DNA of 64,000 nt from positions 9,609,974 through 9,673,973 of the forward strand of contig CM030716.1 of the NCBI GenBank assembly GCA_017979445.1, written 5' to 3'. The position numbers and the translations under genes are program-made. This document shows, one piece after another, positions 23,141-35,481 of this stretch. Every line of letters begins with the position of its first letter. Within the stretch, counting starts at the first letter, position 1. The stretch comes from Akebia trifoliata. Its lineage: Eukaryota; Streptophyta; Magnoliopsida; Ranunculales; Lardizabalaceae. The notes under the pieces were generated by a model. The model made no database searches. It was given only the letters and a program-made list of their open reading frames with translations, and had not been told where the DNA came from.

Positions 23141-23830
23141 GTAATCAATTATTAATTTATATATATGATTCAATATTTATATGTGATATGATTTATTAAA
23201 TAGGGATCATCGAATCTAATTTGATTATTCATGGTTGGATGATTTATACTTAGGTAAGTTCAAGCTAAATTATACTAATTGGAATATCATGTTAATATTT
23301 TAATTTCATATTATTTTAAATCACAATTTTCTGAGTTTCTAATTATGTCTAATAGAATTATTTTTCGATCCAACAATATTAGCTTTGTTGGTTGGATTGA
23401 GATAAAAATAAATATTGATAAATTGATGAGATTATTTGCTTGTGGTGGATTTGATTGATTTAATATTTACATTGCGATCTTATTTTTTTATTCTTCTATT
23501 ATTTGTAGTTTAGTTTAAAATTCCCCCTGAATTAGTTTTAAATCGATTACCTTATCTCTTATCATTGTAAGTTAGAAATTGTATATCAATGTTGTCTCTA
23601 TGGATCGATCCTTGCTTGCCAAGGTTTTTAGTATTTTATTCTCTTTTATTTTTATTGATAATTTGCACCGAACAGGTTATCTCATGGAAGAATACGAAGT
23701 AGAGATGTGTTGTCATTTTTACGATTATACAGTTTATAGCATATTTTGAGATTATTGTCTAAGTAATTTGATTCTGGAATCTTATCTTAAGACTTCAGGT
23801 TGTCGACACCATTTCAAAACTATTGAGAAT

Positions 23831-24040
23831 TCATTGTAATAATATTGGAATAGTGTTTTACATCAAGAATGATTGGCAATCAAGTAGGGCAAAGCATATT
23901 GGAGTAAAATACCATTTCATCAAAGAGTGTGCTTAGAAATATCAAGTGTCCATAAAAGATATCCAGACAAACCACATAGTTGCAGATTCAATGACCAATG
24001 CCTAGTTTCAAGATTTAATGCAAGGTACTAGGAATCATCT
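23831..24040 (+). pseudogene. Ty1/copia RNase H fragment, decayed
   Basis: One frame reads NNIGIVFYIKNDWQSSRAKH then IGVKYHFIKECA, a stop, and KYQVSIKDIQTNHIVADSMTN. This matches the end of copia RNase H (SKHI-x-KYHFIKE and later ADxxTK). Nothing upstream of it is recognisably copia, so it is a short orphan fragment. The TAG at about 23934 shows it is dead. Confidence 0.7.
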
Positions 24041-24402
24041 TAAATATTAATTCCTCTTATCCATATCATACTATTTTCGAAAAAATGGAAGTCTGATTCA
24101 TTAGCATGCTAACAGAAAGTTCTAAGTTCAAGTGGTAAACAATTGGGAGTCTACACTAGGCAAAAAAGTACCCTAAAAGAACTTTAAAAAAAATACATGT
24201 ACTCTAAAAAACATAAGAAATAAAATATTATGTTATATTCCAATTGAAATAATCACTTTAAGGATATGATTTGGCATATAAAGTTAAACATACGTACCTT
24301 GGTTAGTAAATCCAATCTTTTTTTTTATTATTTAGATTTTCAGGACAAATCCATTTGTTATGGCCTAATTGTTAATGTTATGCACATTTCATTTTTTTTC
24401 TC
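24041..24402. other. Non-coding spacer
   Basis: I see no gene or paired repeat in this AT-rich stretch before the FAR1-like pseudogene. Confidence 0.5.
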
Positions 24403-26595
24403 CTAGTGAGCCAACTCAATATCACTTTTCATTGTTCCAAGATTATGAACATTTTCTTTTCCTTTCTCATCCTTCTTCCTACTTTTTGTATGCGAGATAT
24501 TCCGATCTAAAAGTAAAACATGAGCTTGGTTATTACCACATGTTTCATTTCTACTTTCGGATATTTCAACTATAGGATCTGGCATTACACAAAGTTTAAG
24601 ACCACAAAATGGTTTGGACATTTCATCATAACTATCCCGTATAATTTTGAATATCTCAACGGAAAAAGCCGCAATACAAGCCAATTTGGTACCATATCGA
24701 CGCAAATAACTCAATCTCAGTGCTTTTGATTGGTCGTTTTCTTCACCCATTACATGTGAATCCATGATTCTAAAATTATGGTTGGATTTTTTCCTTCATC
24801 TTTTAAGAATAAAATGGGATGATATAATGTTGTTATCATGATGAAGAAAAACCTTTAGAAAATGCAAACAAAGTATTCCCAAAAATTCAACATATTTATA
24901 TTTACATGTGTTCTCGTACGTTTCCAAATTAAATTTGACAACAAATTCCTCAGGCGCACCATACTTAGTTTTGACTACTACATTTGATATCCATCATCGA
25001 TTCCTCGTTTTTCTTCAATTTTATATTGTATCACTCTGACCCATTCTTACTTAAATTTGCCGAACATTTTTCTTGTATACTCGTTTGTCGCGGTCTTTAA
25101 AATTAACTCACCCTCATTTACACATTAGAACTTGTGCTCTAAAACAAAATCTTGTTTGCTCTCTTCGTCTATATTCTTATTTAGTCTTGTTCATGCTTAA
25201 CAACAAACTCTATGAGATTTGACCTCGAATATGAATTCATTGAAAAATGAATCAATACTCTCACTTCGGACGGTAGTATTCATACCCACAAAAAAAGTGC
25301 TACGATTATGGATTGGAGCTCATGATTTTCGTACTACAAACAACTATTTTAGCCAATGATTGTGATCCAAACCATTTTCCTTGATGATTGTCTTCCATTG
25401 ATATTCGACGTTCTCCTCAGTATATGTCGACCAGATACACTTTTGCAGTTTATCCTTGAATTCTTTCTTATTAAAGTATACATGGGACAATTTTTCAACG
25501 AATTTCTTCTCAATATGTCATATACAAAGACGATGAAAAGTGTTTGAAGAAACGTTGGCAATCACATTCCTCATTACCAAATTCTGGTCGATAATTATGA
25601 ATTTTAGATGGCGTCCTCCCATTGCCTCCAACCATATCTCAAACAACCATAGAAAGGTCACCTTTATCTCATCCTATAGAAGAGCACCAATTGTATGGGC
25701 TGGAAATGATGGTTTACTCAAGTAAATGGGACGAACGATATATCGTACTTGTTTGTCTGATAAGTTATGTCAAATTACACCACATCCCCAAAATGTTAAT
25801 GTGTCAATCGTAACCTAACATCAACCCAAAAGAATTCATTGCCTTACTTTCTTCATTGCATTGTATCGCATAGTAAAATTACGGATTCTCAACCTGTTTT
25901 TTCTTGAAATAGCTTAGTATTATTTGTGTATCTCCCACTTCCAATTTTTTATATCTAACATACCTCAAATGGTTGTAACAATCTCTATTATCAAAATCGA
26001 TAACATTACCACCAAGAATTGCAGGAACTTTGCCAACTGGCAAATTTTCTCTTTGGAATGATTCAACTAAATCTTTAGTCACTTTCGGCATACTTCGGTT
26101 TGACCTCATCATCATTTTCCTCGTTGGTGTAACTACCTTGTGATTATGTTTGTCATTGAAAATTAACACTTTCCATCAGGTGGTATATCTATCGTTTAAA
26201 ATCTGCATGGATTCCTTTCATCTACGTTTAATAATAAAACAACTTCTACTTGTCTTCTTCACGGTTTTCTTCTCAACTATTGGCCCTTTTTTTATCGACT
26301 TCTTGAGGAACTTACCTTCATGTGTACAAACATATATGATTCCGGTTAACTCATCCAAAGCACGTCATGACTTAGAAGTGAAATGAATAGGAATCTAAAA
26401 TCCTTGTTGACGACCGTAATCCTCATAATATTTTTGAGCATCCGTACTCAAGTCAAATAACATTCCAACATATGGTTCTTTTAAGTTTTCAACGTCTTTG
26501 TTAGGACTTTGAAAATCAACACGATTACCACTATTTATTCTAATTGTCAAGGATCCCACCATTTTATCTATAGGCAATATTTCATCCATGATCAA
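24403..26595 (-). pseudogene. FAR1/FRS-like (MULE transposase-derived) pseudogene
   Basis: Read on the minus strand from an ATG at 26595, all domains of the FAR1-RELATED SEQUENCE family appear in order. The FAR1 DNA-binding domain reads EPYVGMLFD...YYEDYGRQQGF, then HNHKVVTP. A MULE transposase core follows: CYNHLRYVRYKKLEVGDTQI, then RHRLCIWHIEKKF-like and YNRSTFFVGMNTT-like pieces around 25560-25260. A SWIM zinc finger lies near 25000-24850 (CKYKYVEFLGILC then LH). The C-terminal part is SYLRRYGTKLACIAA at 24700. Proteins of this type are nuclear regulators of light responses derived from Mutator-like transposases. Here the frame is broken by many stops and shifts, part of the transposase core is missing, and there are no introns visible. 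It could be a decayed host FRS gene or a MULE transposase relic; no terminal inverted repeats were found around it. Confidence 0.82.
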
Positions 26596-26906
26596 CGGTT
26601 ATAACTAATAAGATAACAAGTTTAACATGATTATAGGGTAATACTAAACCAAGTTATAATAAGGGTGCAAGAGTTAATTAACACAAATTCTAGAAAATGA
26701 TCTATAGAGGACAAAGTGGTCATAGGCTTAGGAGGATTGTCAATTTACATTGAATGTCATGGTAACCATGTAAATTTTGAAGAAGGTTAAAAGAGTATTA
26801 GAGGGATTTACTTTAATGAATCCTAATAAACTTGGGATAGGAAGGTAATTATCCTTGAATGGGGACCAAGCAAAATAAAGTATTTGTTAGAAGATTTGAA
26901 AAATTA
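26596..26906. other. Spacer between FAR1-like pseudogene and Tekay element
   Basis: AT-rich sequence that may hold the former promoter of the minus-strand pseudogene; I see no clear element. Confidence 0.4.
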
Positions 26907-26911
26907 CGAGA

Positions 26912-29900
26912 TGTAATGCAATGAAATTTATTGTGTATATCAAGGAATTAAGTCAACTATATTGATATATATTTTTTATTAGAAAATAAATAAATTATTA
27001 AAAAATAAATCATGATTTTATCAATCTAAAATAACAATTTCTAGAGAAAAATTTGCTAAATAAAATGTATAATTCGAATAACCTTATAATGATTATTGTC
27101 GAAGAAGTAGAACATTTAGTCGAAATAGATAAAACTAAAAAAAATTATAGGAAGCTCTTTTAAATAAACGGATGTTACCATTGAAATCAAAAGTATCGAA
27201 AAATATAGTTTAAACTATTAACATGCTTAAATCTGAGTTTAATATGATAAGTTATGAAAATACAAATTTTATTAAGAAAACTTAGGGTGTAAGGAGTATT
27301 TTGGTCAATAGAGGAAAATCAATGAAAATTTGAAAATCTAATATACACAATTCAAATTAGTTTAATGTAATGGATATAATGGAGAAAAGAAAAATATATG
27401 AAAAAAAAAAATTATTTAATTATTTTTATATTATTAAAATATTAAAATAAATTATTTTATTAAAATTAGGTTTAATTATAATTATTTATAAAAAAAATGA
27501 TAGATTTAAAAATTTTGAAATGTTAAAAGGGTAGAATGTAATTAAAATAAAAATAAATATTATTATATTATATCATATTATGTTATGTTATATTATATTT
27601 TATTATATTATATATTATAATACTATATAATAAAATATTATAAGTTAAAAGGTGTTAGAATATGTGATACAATAGCTGTATTAGTTATATATTATAACAT
27701 AAAATTTTATATTATTATAATATAAAGAATAAGTCGATATTCATTATATTTGTGACATTGAAACCGAGACAAACACAAGTGAATTTAAAAGTGGATTTGT
27801 GCACGTTGCATTCAATTGAGATTTAAACACATTTAGGATGTGAATTAAGATTCGACACTAAAGAAGAAAATATTCACGATTTCGAGATCTACTTAGTCAC
27901 CTGATTATTTGGTCGAATTGTCGAGGAAATTAATTTAAAAAATTATGTTTATGTCGTAGGGACGCGAAAAATCCAGTTGCAAAGATAAAAAACTTATAAT
28001 TTCAAATTTGTAGTATAATTTTCAATAAAATCTATTTTATTTCAATTTGATAGTTAGTTTCAAATTTGTTATGATTTAAATTCAAAATTCTTACATTGAA
28101 TTGTAAAATAATTTACTTTATATATTTTCTCTGATATTTAAATATCGTGAAATAAAAATAAATGAATTTAAGTGAGTGTAACTAAAAAATTAATTTGTTT
28201 AACAAATTGATTTTTATAGTAATTTTCGTAGAGTATTCATTTTAAAAACTATTAAGACGTCATGTTTTGAAAATATATTTTCATTTGATAATTATCTATT
28301 AAAAGAAAAAAATATTTAAGCTTAAATTTGAAATCGAGAATGAAAGTCTCGATTATTTATAATCGAGAATGAAATTATCGATTGGTTGGAATTGAGAATG
28401 GGACTCTTAGTTGTATCTACTTGTGTTGAGTAATTTCAAGGTTTGGAATGCTTTTGAGCATTGTGTAATAAAGCATGGGATACAATTAGAATAATAACCG
28501 CTAGACAGTGTACCTGCAAGTTTACTGTTTTTTATATTTACTACTTTAGATATACTACTACATGTTTATAATTCTAGAATACTTGAGAATATCGTCACAC
28601 TTACAAATTTATTTTAATTTATTTCAAATGAATTTTGAAAAGTATAATTAATATTTTTGTTATCCATTAAAGAGATAATAAATGCCTATAAGATTAATTT
28701 GTAACTTTTTCTAGAAGCAATCAATTATTTTAAAATAATAAAGGTTTGATATTCTCTGTAGTATGTGATACCACTTGAGAATATTTTTGTTCCTACTATT
28801 CGAAAAAAATGTATTTTATCTTTATTAAAAAAATACAAATTGTACTGTAAAGATGATTTGTAAATGACTAAATTGATTGAATACATATACATACCATAGA
28901 GGTACGATAAAGTTGGCTTATCAAATAATCATTTAGAGTTTATAGTAGTCAAACGATTGATCTTCATTAGGGATTAATGGTCAACCTAAGTCAAAAATAC
29001 GGTCAACCAATTATGATAAATTGCTAGACTGACAATAAAATCAGGAACTAATAGTGAATTCAACACTAGTTAAGTATTGGAGCATCGATATACAGATCGG
29101 TACTTTTGTATCGAGCGTATATCTCGTCATTCTTATTAAATACATCACTAGGATTGATATTCTTATGACATGTTTATTTTATTTTATTTTACTTTGAAAT
29201 GAATATATTTCGTTGTTTATTTTATTAAATATTAACTTATTTCGAGTTATTCATTTAAAAGTCTCACATTATTTAAAATATATTAGCTTGTTTATCCATT
29301 CATATTATGACTATTAATTTGAAATGTGAGTTTACGATTAAGTAACTTTCTTCTTATTCACCCTACCAACAAAATATTACAGATGTCCTAGTTACTGAGA
29401 TGATTATTCTTAGTGAAGAACATTATATAGAAGGATTGCAAGATTAGGATGATAAGCATTATTTTTGTTATATGTGAGTTGAGATTTGAGTCTAATAAAA
29501 CTATTTTGTGTAGTTTTGAACTTCCTTGTATATATTAGTATCATGTGTGTTGTGTATTTTGTATGTATATGTCTAGAGAGTAAGAATTAATGTTTATGAT
29601 GTGAACAACTGTTGATTGATATGAGATGTTTAATTGATCTATGTATACTTTTAAGTTGTAATTATAGTATGTTTTTAAGTGAGTATATTCGTTATGATAT
29701 AGTAATTGAAAGGTAGTAGATATATGAATTTTGATTATACAGGTGAAATTTTTTATTAAGTCTAATTTTTAGGAAAAATTCTTTCGAAATTTTTTTTTTG
29801 CTAAGTAAGCAAGAGATAATATAATAATATGAAAATTTTGTACAAAGGGATGACTCTAATAGATTACAGACCGAACTTGGGGAAGAGCAAGTTTATCACA

Positions 29901-30048
29901 AGTATAAGCATTTTTTCAATTAGAGGTATATTTGAAAGAAATTCATATCGTATTTAAGCTTCAAAAATATTCACTTGAATTTTTTAATTATTTTTCACTC
30001 CACCTTCCAGATTAGAAAAATTATAGATTCTAAATCGGGGGCGTGACA
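26912..30048 (+). repeat. 5' LTR of the Tekay-like element
   Basis: It runs from TGTAATGC to GGGGGCGTGACA, 3137 bp. Most of it aligns with 32483-35481 with frequent substitutions and small indels. AT-rich low-complexity sequence lies at 27540-27640. About 130 bp at 29795-29930 are absent from the other LTR. Confidence 0.9.
28333..28412 (+). repeat. Cluster of ATCGAGAATG hairpins in the 5' LTR
   Basis: Three imperfect copies of (A)ATCGAGAATGNNA(G/T)TCTCGAT follow each other and can fold as short stems. The same cluster is present at 33888-33975 in the 3' LTR. Confidence 0.65.
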
Positions 30049-30050
30049 AC

Positions 30051-30240
30051 GTGATATTAGAACATAGTATTAGGTCCGTATGAGATATACATCTGTTTTA
30101 TTTTGAAGATTTGGTTGATACCACAACATGGTATCTAAGCACAGTATTAGATCTATATGGGATATAGATCCGCTCAATTTTGAAGATTTAGTTCATAACA
30201 CAACTGATATTAAAGAACTACATTAAGTCCATTTGAACAT
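30051..30240 (+). repeat. Triplicated primer-site region (77-bp units)
   Basis: Three tandem units start at 30051, 30128 and 30205, each after ACAAC. Each begins with a primer-like string (GTGATATTAGAACA, ATGGTATCTAAGCA, TGATATTAAAGAAC) related to TGGTATCAGAGC, the tRNA-Met site. The third unit is partial. The middle copy is closest to the usual site. Confidence 0.75.
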
Positions 30241-30329
30241 ACATAGGCTTAGGTATAAAAGTCTAGATACAGAAGTTTCTATGTTGAGAGTTATGACAAA
30301 TTTTATTTAGTATGGATAGAATTAGGAGA

Positions 30330-32440
30330 AAGATGTTAAGTGATGTCGTTTATGCTTTTTTTTTTTAAGAAAATTAAAATTTAATAAAAAGAATTACTCA
30401 ACTCATGATCTAGATTTAGCATCATTTATTTTTGTCTTGAAGATATGAAGACAATTGATGTATACTTTGATCATAAGAGCCTTAAATATCTATTTTTTAA
30501 TATGAATTGAATATGAGATAAAGGTATTAGATGAAATATTTGAAGGAATTTGATTTTTCACTACATTACTATTTTAATAAAGTAAAAGTAATGGTGATGC
30601 GTTCAATCGTAGAAAATGAATTCTAGCTCATTTAATAATTTAAGAATGTGAGACATTAAATATTGTTATAGATCTTATTTTTTATAGTCTAACTATTGAA
30701 ATTGAGCAAAACAATTATTTGACAAGCATAAGACTATAATTAACATTGAAGTAAAATTTAAAGGCTCTCATAATATAAATGTAGATGTGAGTGAAAATTA
30801 CCTAAACGTCGAGAATGAAGAAAATAGTGATTGTAATTGAGTTAAGTAGGAAATACAAATCTTAAACTTATAAGTGTGTATATATTGTTTGAAGTAGGGA
30901 TAATAAACAATAAGGTCTGATAAGTATAATATTTAAGTAAAGTAAAATAAAAAAAATAGTTATTTTGAGCAATATTCATTTACATTTATAATATAAAAAC
31001 GTGGAGTTAAGTTTGGAAAAGAGATTTGACAAAATTTTAGAAGTTATTGTCGTGATAAGCAAGAAGTAGACATGAATAATAAAAGTATGAGATATATGAG
31101 AGTACAAATTTAGATTATAGAAGATTGATAGGAGAAAAAAATTTCAGAATTCGAAAGAATCAACTAAAATGTGGTTTATTGTATATTATCAATGATGAGA
31201 ATTATGACATATAAAAAGATAATCTCCAAAACTATCCTACCATATGAAAAATATAACGACTGAAACTAGAGAATCAGTGAATCAGAATTTTTTGCTGATT
31301 CAACAATGTTAATCATATTAAATATAGTTAAGAATAGATTAATGACTTAAGGACAAAGTTTTAAATCGGTTAAAGAGCAAATGGAAATGGGAGCATGTGA
31401 ACATGGACTTCATGTCGAGGTTATCAAAAATTAGTAATGGTTTTGATTCTATATGGATCATAGTCGATCACTGACCAAATCTGCTTGTTTCTTACCAATC
31501 AAAATGACTTACCTAGTAAGTAAATTGAGTGATATATATTTAGTAGAAATTGTTAGATTGCGTAGAGTACCAATTTTTATTGTTTTAGATAGAGATCCCA
31601 TATTCATTTTTTATTTCTAGTAGAGTTTACAGTAAGCTCTAGGTATTCAAGTTAATTTAAGTATTGTGTTCCATCCATAGACCGATGGTTGGTCAGAAAT
31701 GGTGATTCAAATATTAGAAGATATGCTTCGAGCTTATGTGTTAGATTTTGAAGGACAATAGAAGACACACTTACCACTGGCTGAGTTTTCGTATAATAAT
31801 AATTGTCAAGCCAGTATTGGTATGGCTCCGTTTGAAGCACTGTATGGCAAACCTTGTAGATCACCACTTTGTTGGACAAAAGTTAGAGATGATATAGTGA
31901 TGGGAATTAATTGAAGAAACAATAGTGAAAATCAAATTAGTATGCTTTCGTATAGTATAGAGCAAACAGAAAAACTTTGTAGATCGTCATCGAAGACCGC
32001 TTGAATTTGAGATAGGAGATCGTGTATTCCTTCGAGTTTCATCTCATAAAGGAATTACACGATTCAATATGAAAGACAAACTAAAGCCACAATATATTGG
32101 ATCATTTAAGATAATTGATCGCGTGGGTTCAGTAGCGTACAAGTTGAGTTTACCTTTTCAGCTAACACAAATCTACAATGTATTCTATGTATCTATGCTG
32201 AGAAAATATGACCTAGATTCATCACATATGATCGACAAGCAATCTTTACAGTTAAAAGAAGATATATCATACGAAGATAGACCACTACAGATACTTGTTT
32301 GAAAAGAGAAAATGTTGAGATCAAAAGTAATTCCTTTGGTTAAAATATTGTGGAGACACCACAACATTGAAAAAGCAACCTGAGAGAAAGAGTCAGATAT
32401 GCAAACTCAATATCTATAATTATTTCAAAACTAAGGTAAG
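30330..32440 (+). pseudogene. pol: Chromovirus pol relic: RNase H, integrase, chromodomain
   Basis: Readable pieces in changing frames are as follows. RNase H at 30330-30640 reads NYSTHDLDLA then HKSLKYLF. The integrase core at about 31390-31880 reads KWKWEHVNMDFMSRL, HP-TDGWSEM and [20 protein letters not shown]. The integrase C-terminal region at 32069-32302 reads KLKPQYIGSFKIIDRVGSVA and YVSMLRKY. A chromodomain-like tail at about 32310-32440 reads KILWRHHNIEKAT. The acids of the integrase core are partly lost (the first D is kept in NMDF; the stretch around the glutamate carries changes). The left end starts abruptly within RNase H, so gag-protease-RT was deleted rather than worn away. 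Confidence 0.85.
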
Positions 32441-32470
32441 CATTCAAATTTTGAAAACAAAATTTCTGTA

Positions 32471-32482
32471 AGAAAAGGAGGT
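32471..32482 (+). other. Polypurine tract of the Tekay-like element
   Basis: AGAAAAGGAGGT immediately precedes the 3' LTR start TGTAACGT at 32483. Confidence 0.8.
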
Positions 32483-35481
32483 TGTAACGTCTTAAAATTT
32501 ATTACGGATATCAAGGAACTAAGTCAACTATATTAACGTATTTGCCTAATAGAAAATAAATAAATAAATCATGATATTATCAATTTAAAATAACAAGTTC
32601 TAGAAGGAGAATTTGCTAAATGAAATGTATAATTCGAAGAACCTTATCATGATTATTATCAACGAATAAGAACATTTATTCAAAGTAAATAAAACTTAAA
32701 ATTTTATAGACAGCTCTTTTAATCAAACGGATGTTACTAGTGAATTCAAAAGCATCGAAAAATATATTTTAGATTATCAACATGCTTAAATCCGAGTTTA
32801 ATATGATACATTATGAAAATATCAATTTTATTAAGAAAATTTAGGGTGTAAAGAGTATTTTGGTCAGTAAAGAAAAATCAGTGAAGAATTTTAAAAATCT
32901 GAGATACACAATTCGAATTAGGCTAATATAACGAACATATCAGAAAAAAGAAAAATATATGAAAAAAATAATATTATTTAATTATTTTGATATTATTAAA
33001 ATATTAAAATAAATTATTTTATTAAAATTAGATTTAATTATAGTTATTCATAAAAACTGATAGATTTGAAATTTTAAAATGTTAAAGGGGTAGAATATAA
33101 TAAAAATAAAAATAAATATTATTATATTATATTATATATTTTTATATATTATATATTATATTATATATTTTTATATATTATATAACAAAATATTATAAGT
33201 TAAAAGGTGTTAGAATATGTGATACAACAGCTAGTTTATATATTATAATATAAAATTTTATATTATTATAAAGTAAAGAATAAGTCGATGTTCATTATAC
33301 TTGTAACGTTGAAATCGAGACAGAGACGAGTGAGTTCGAAAGTGGGTTTGTGCATGTTGCGTTCAATCAAGATTTAAATGCGTTTAGGATGTGAATTAAG
33401 ATCCAACACTGAAGAAAAAAATATCCACGACTTCAAGATCTACTTAATTAATAGATTATTTGATCGAATCGTGGAGAAAATTAATTAGAAAAATTATCTT
33501 TATGTCATAGGGACACGAAAAATCTAGTTGTAAAGGTAGGAAACTAATAATTTTAAATTCGTAGTATAGTTTTCAATGAATTCTATTTTATTTGAATTCT
33601 GATAGTTAGTTTCAAATTTATTATGATTTAAATTCAAATTTAATTTATCTAACTGTAGAATAATTCATTTTATATCTTTTTCCTAATATTTAAATATTGT
33701 GAAATAAAAATAAATGAATTTGAATGAGTGTAACAAACAAATCAATTTGTTTAACAAATTGATTTTAATAGTAATTTTTATAGAGTGTTCGTTTTAAAAA
33801 CTATTAAAACACCCTGGTATGAAAATCTATTTTCATTGAGTAATTATCTATTAAAAGAAAAAAAAAATGAAATGTTTAAGTTTAAATTTGAAATTGAGAA
33901 TGAAAGTCTCTATTATTTATAATCGAGAATGGGATTCTCGATTGGTTGGAATCTAGAATGGGATTCTCAACTATAGGTTCTTGTGTTGAGGACTTTTAAA
34001 GTTTAGAGTGCTTTTGAGTACTGTATAATAGAGTATGAGATGCAATTAGGATGGTAACTGTAGGACGATGTACTTGCATGTTTATTATTTTATGATTTAC
34101 TACTTTCAATATACTGTTGTATGTTTATAATTCTAAAATACTTAAGAATATCGTCACATATGTAAATTTATTTTAATTTATTTCAAATAAATTTTGAAAA
34201 TTATAATTATTATTTGTGTTATCCATTAAAGGGGTAATAAATGCCTATAAGATTAGTTGGTAGCTCTTTCCCGAAAGCAACTAATTAATTTAGAATAATA
34301 AGAGTTTGATATTCTTTCCGATACTATGGGATATTACATGAAAATATTTTTGTACCTTCAATTGCGGTAATTCTTATCTTATCTTTGTTAGAAAACAATA
34401 AATTGTATTGTAAAGATGGTTTGTAGATGACTAGATTGATTGAGGACACATACATACCACTGAGGTACGATACAGTTGACTTATCAAATGATCATTTACA
34501 GTCTATAGTACGTAAACGATTGATTTCTGTTTGGAATCAACAGTCAACCTGAGTCGAAAAACACGATCAACCAATTATGGTAAATTATCAAATTGACCAT
34601 AAAATCAGGAACTAACGGTGAGTTCCATACTAATTAAGTTTTGGAGCATCGATATACAGATCGGTACTTTTGTATCGGTCATGTACCTCGTCATTCTTAT
34701 CAAATACACTACTAGGATTGATATTCTTATGATATGTTTATTTTATTTTATTTTATTTTGGGATGGAGATATTTCATTGTTTGTTTTATTAAAGATTAAC
34801 CTGTTTTGAGTGTTATTTGTTTTGTTTATTTATTTAAAAGTCTGCATTATTTAAAATATATTAGCTTGTTTATCATTCATATTATAACTATTAATTTAAA
34901 ATGTGAGTTTACTATTAAGTAACTTCCTGTTTCTCACCCTACCAACAAAACATTACAAATGCCTCAACTATCAAAATGTTTATTCCTGATGAAGAAATTA
35001 TATAGAGGGATTGTAATATCATGATGATGAGCATTATTTCTGTTATATGTGAGTTGAGATTTGAGTTTAACAAAACTATTTGGTGTAATTTTGGACTTCC
35101 TTGTATATTAGTATTATGTGTATTGTGTATTTTGTATATATATGTCTAGAGAGTGAGAATTAATGTTCATCGATATGAAATGTATAATTGATCTATGTAT
35201 ATTTCTATGTTGTAATTATAGTATGTTTTTAAGTGATGTATATTCGTTATGATATAGTAGTTGGAATGTAGTAGATATATAGATTTTAATTATACATGTA
35301 TATTTCTACATGTGAAAATTTTTCATAAGCCTAATTTTTAGGGAAAACACTATCGAAATTATTTGGAAGAATTCCATATCATATTTAAGCTTAGAAGATC
35401 TTCATTTGGATTTCTTTTAATTATTTTTCGTTACACCCTCAAGATTTGAAAAAATCTAGATCCTAAATCGGGGGCATGACA
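32483..35481 (+). repeat. 3' LTR of the Tekay-like element
   Basis: It runs from TGTAACGTC to GGGGGCATGACA, 2999 bp, with CGAGA following at 35482. An AT-rich tract at 33115-33190 and the hairpin cluster at 33888-33975 correspond to those of the 5' LTR. The 35 bp between this LTR and the next solo LTR are ordinary flank. Confidence 0.9.

Larger units (their letters stand above)
20142..23662 (+). repeat. Old Athila-like LTR, split by a younger solo LTR
   Basis: The parts 20142-20890 and 23146-23662 align, with much divergence, to the left and right portions of the Athila LTRs: GCGATAATCTATGGCTAGAC against GCGATGATCGGTTAGACTC, and GTCTCTATGGATCGATCC against GTCCCTGTGGAACGAATTC. After it, TTTGCACCGAACAGG at about 23662-23676 looks like a worn TGGCACCG primer site, so this was a 5' LTR or ends with an adjoining internal stub. 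The left boundary (TGATGATGGGG) is approximate. The interruption is 20896-23140 with its GTAAT duplication. Confidence 0.65.
26912..35481 (+). mobile_element. Tekay/Del-like chromovirus (Ty3/gypsy), internally deleted
   Basis: The element has two long direct repeats (26912-30048 and 32483-35481) and a perfect 5-bp target duplication CGAGA (26907-26911 and 35482-35486). The interior is only 2.43 kb: a primer-site region, then RNase H, integrase and chromodomain remains, then a polypurine tract. Gag, protease and nearly all RT are absent. Long LTRs, a tRNA-Met-like primer site and an integrase with a C-terminal chromodomain-like tail point to the Tekay lineage. Many differences between the LTRs indicate an old insertion. 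Confidence 0.9.
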
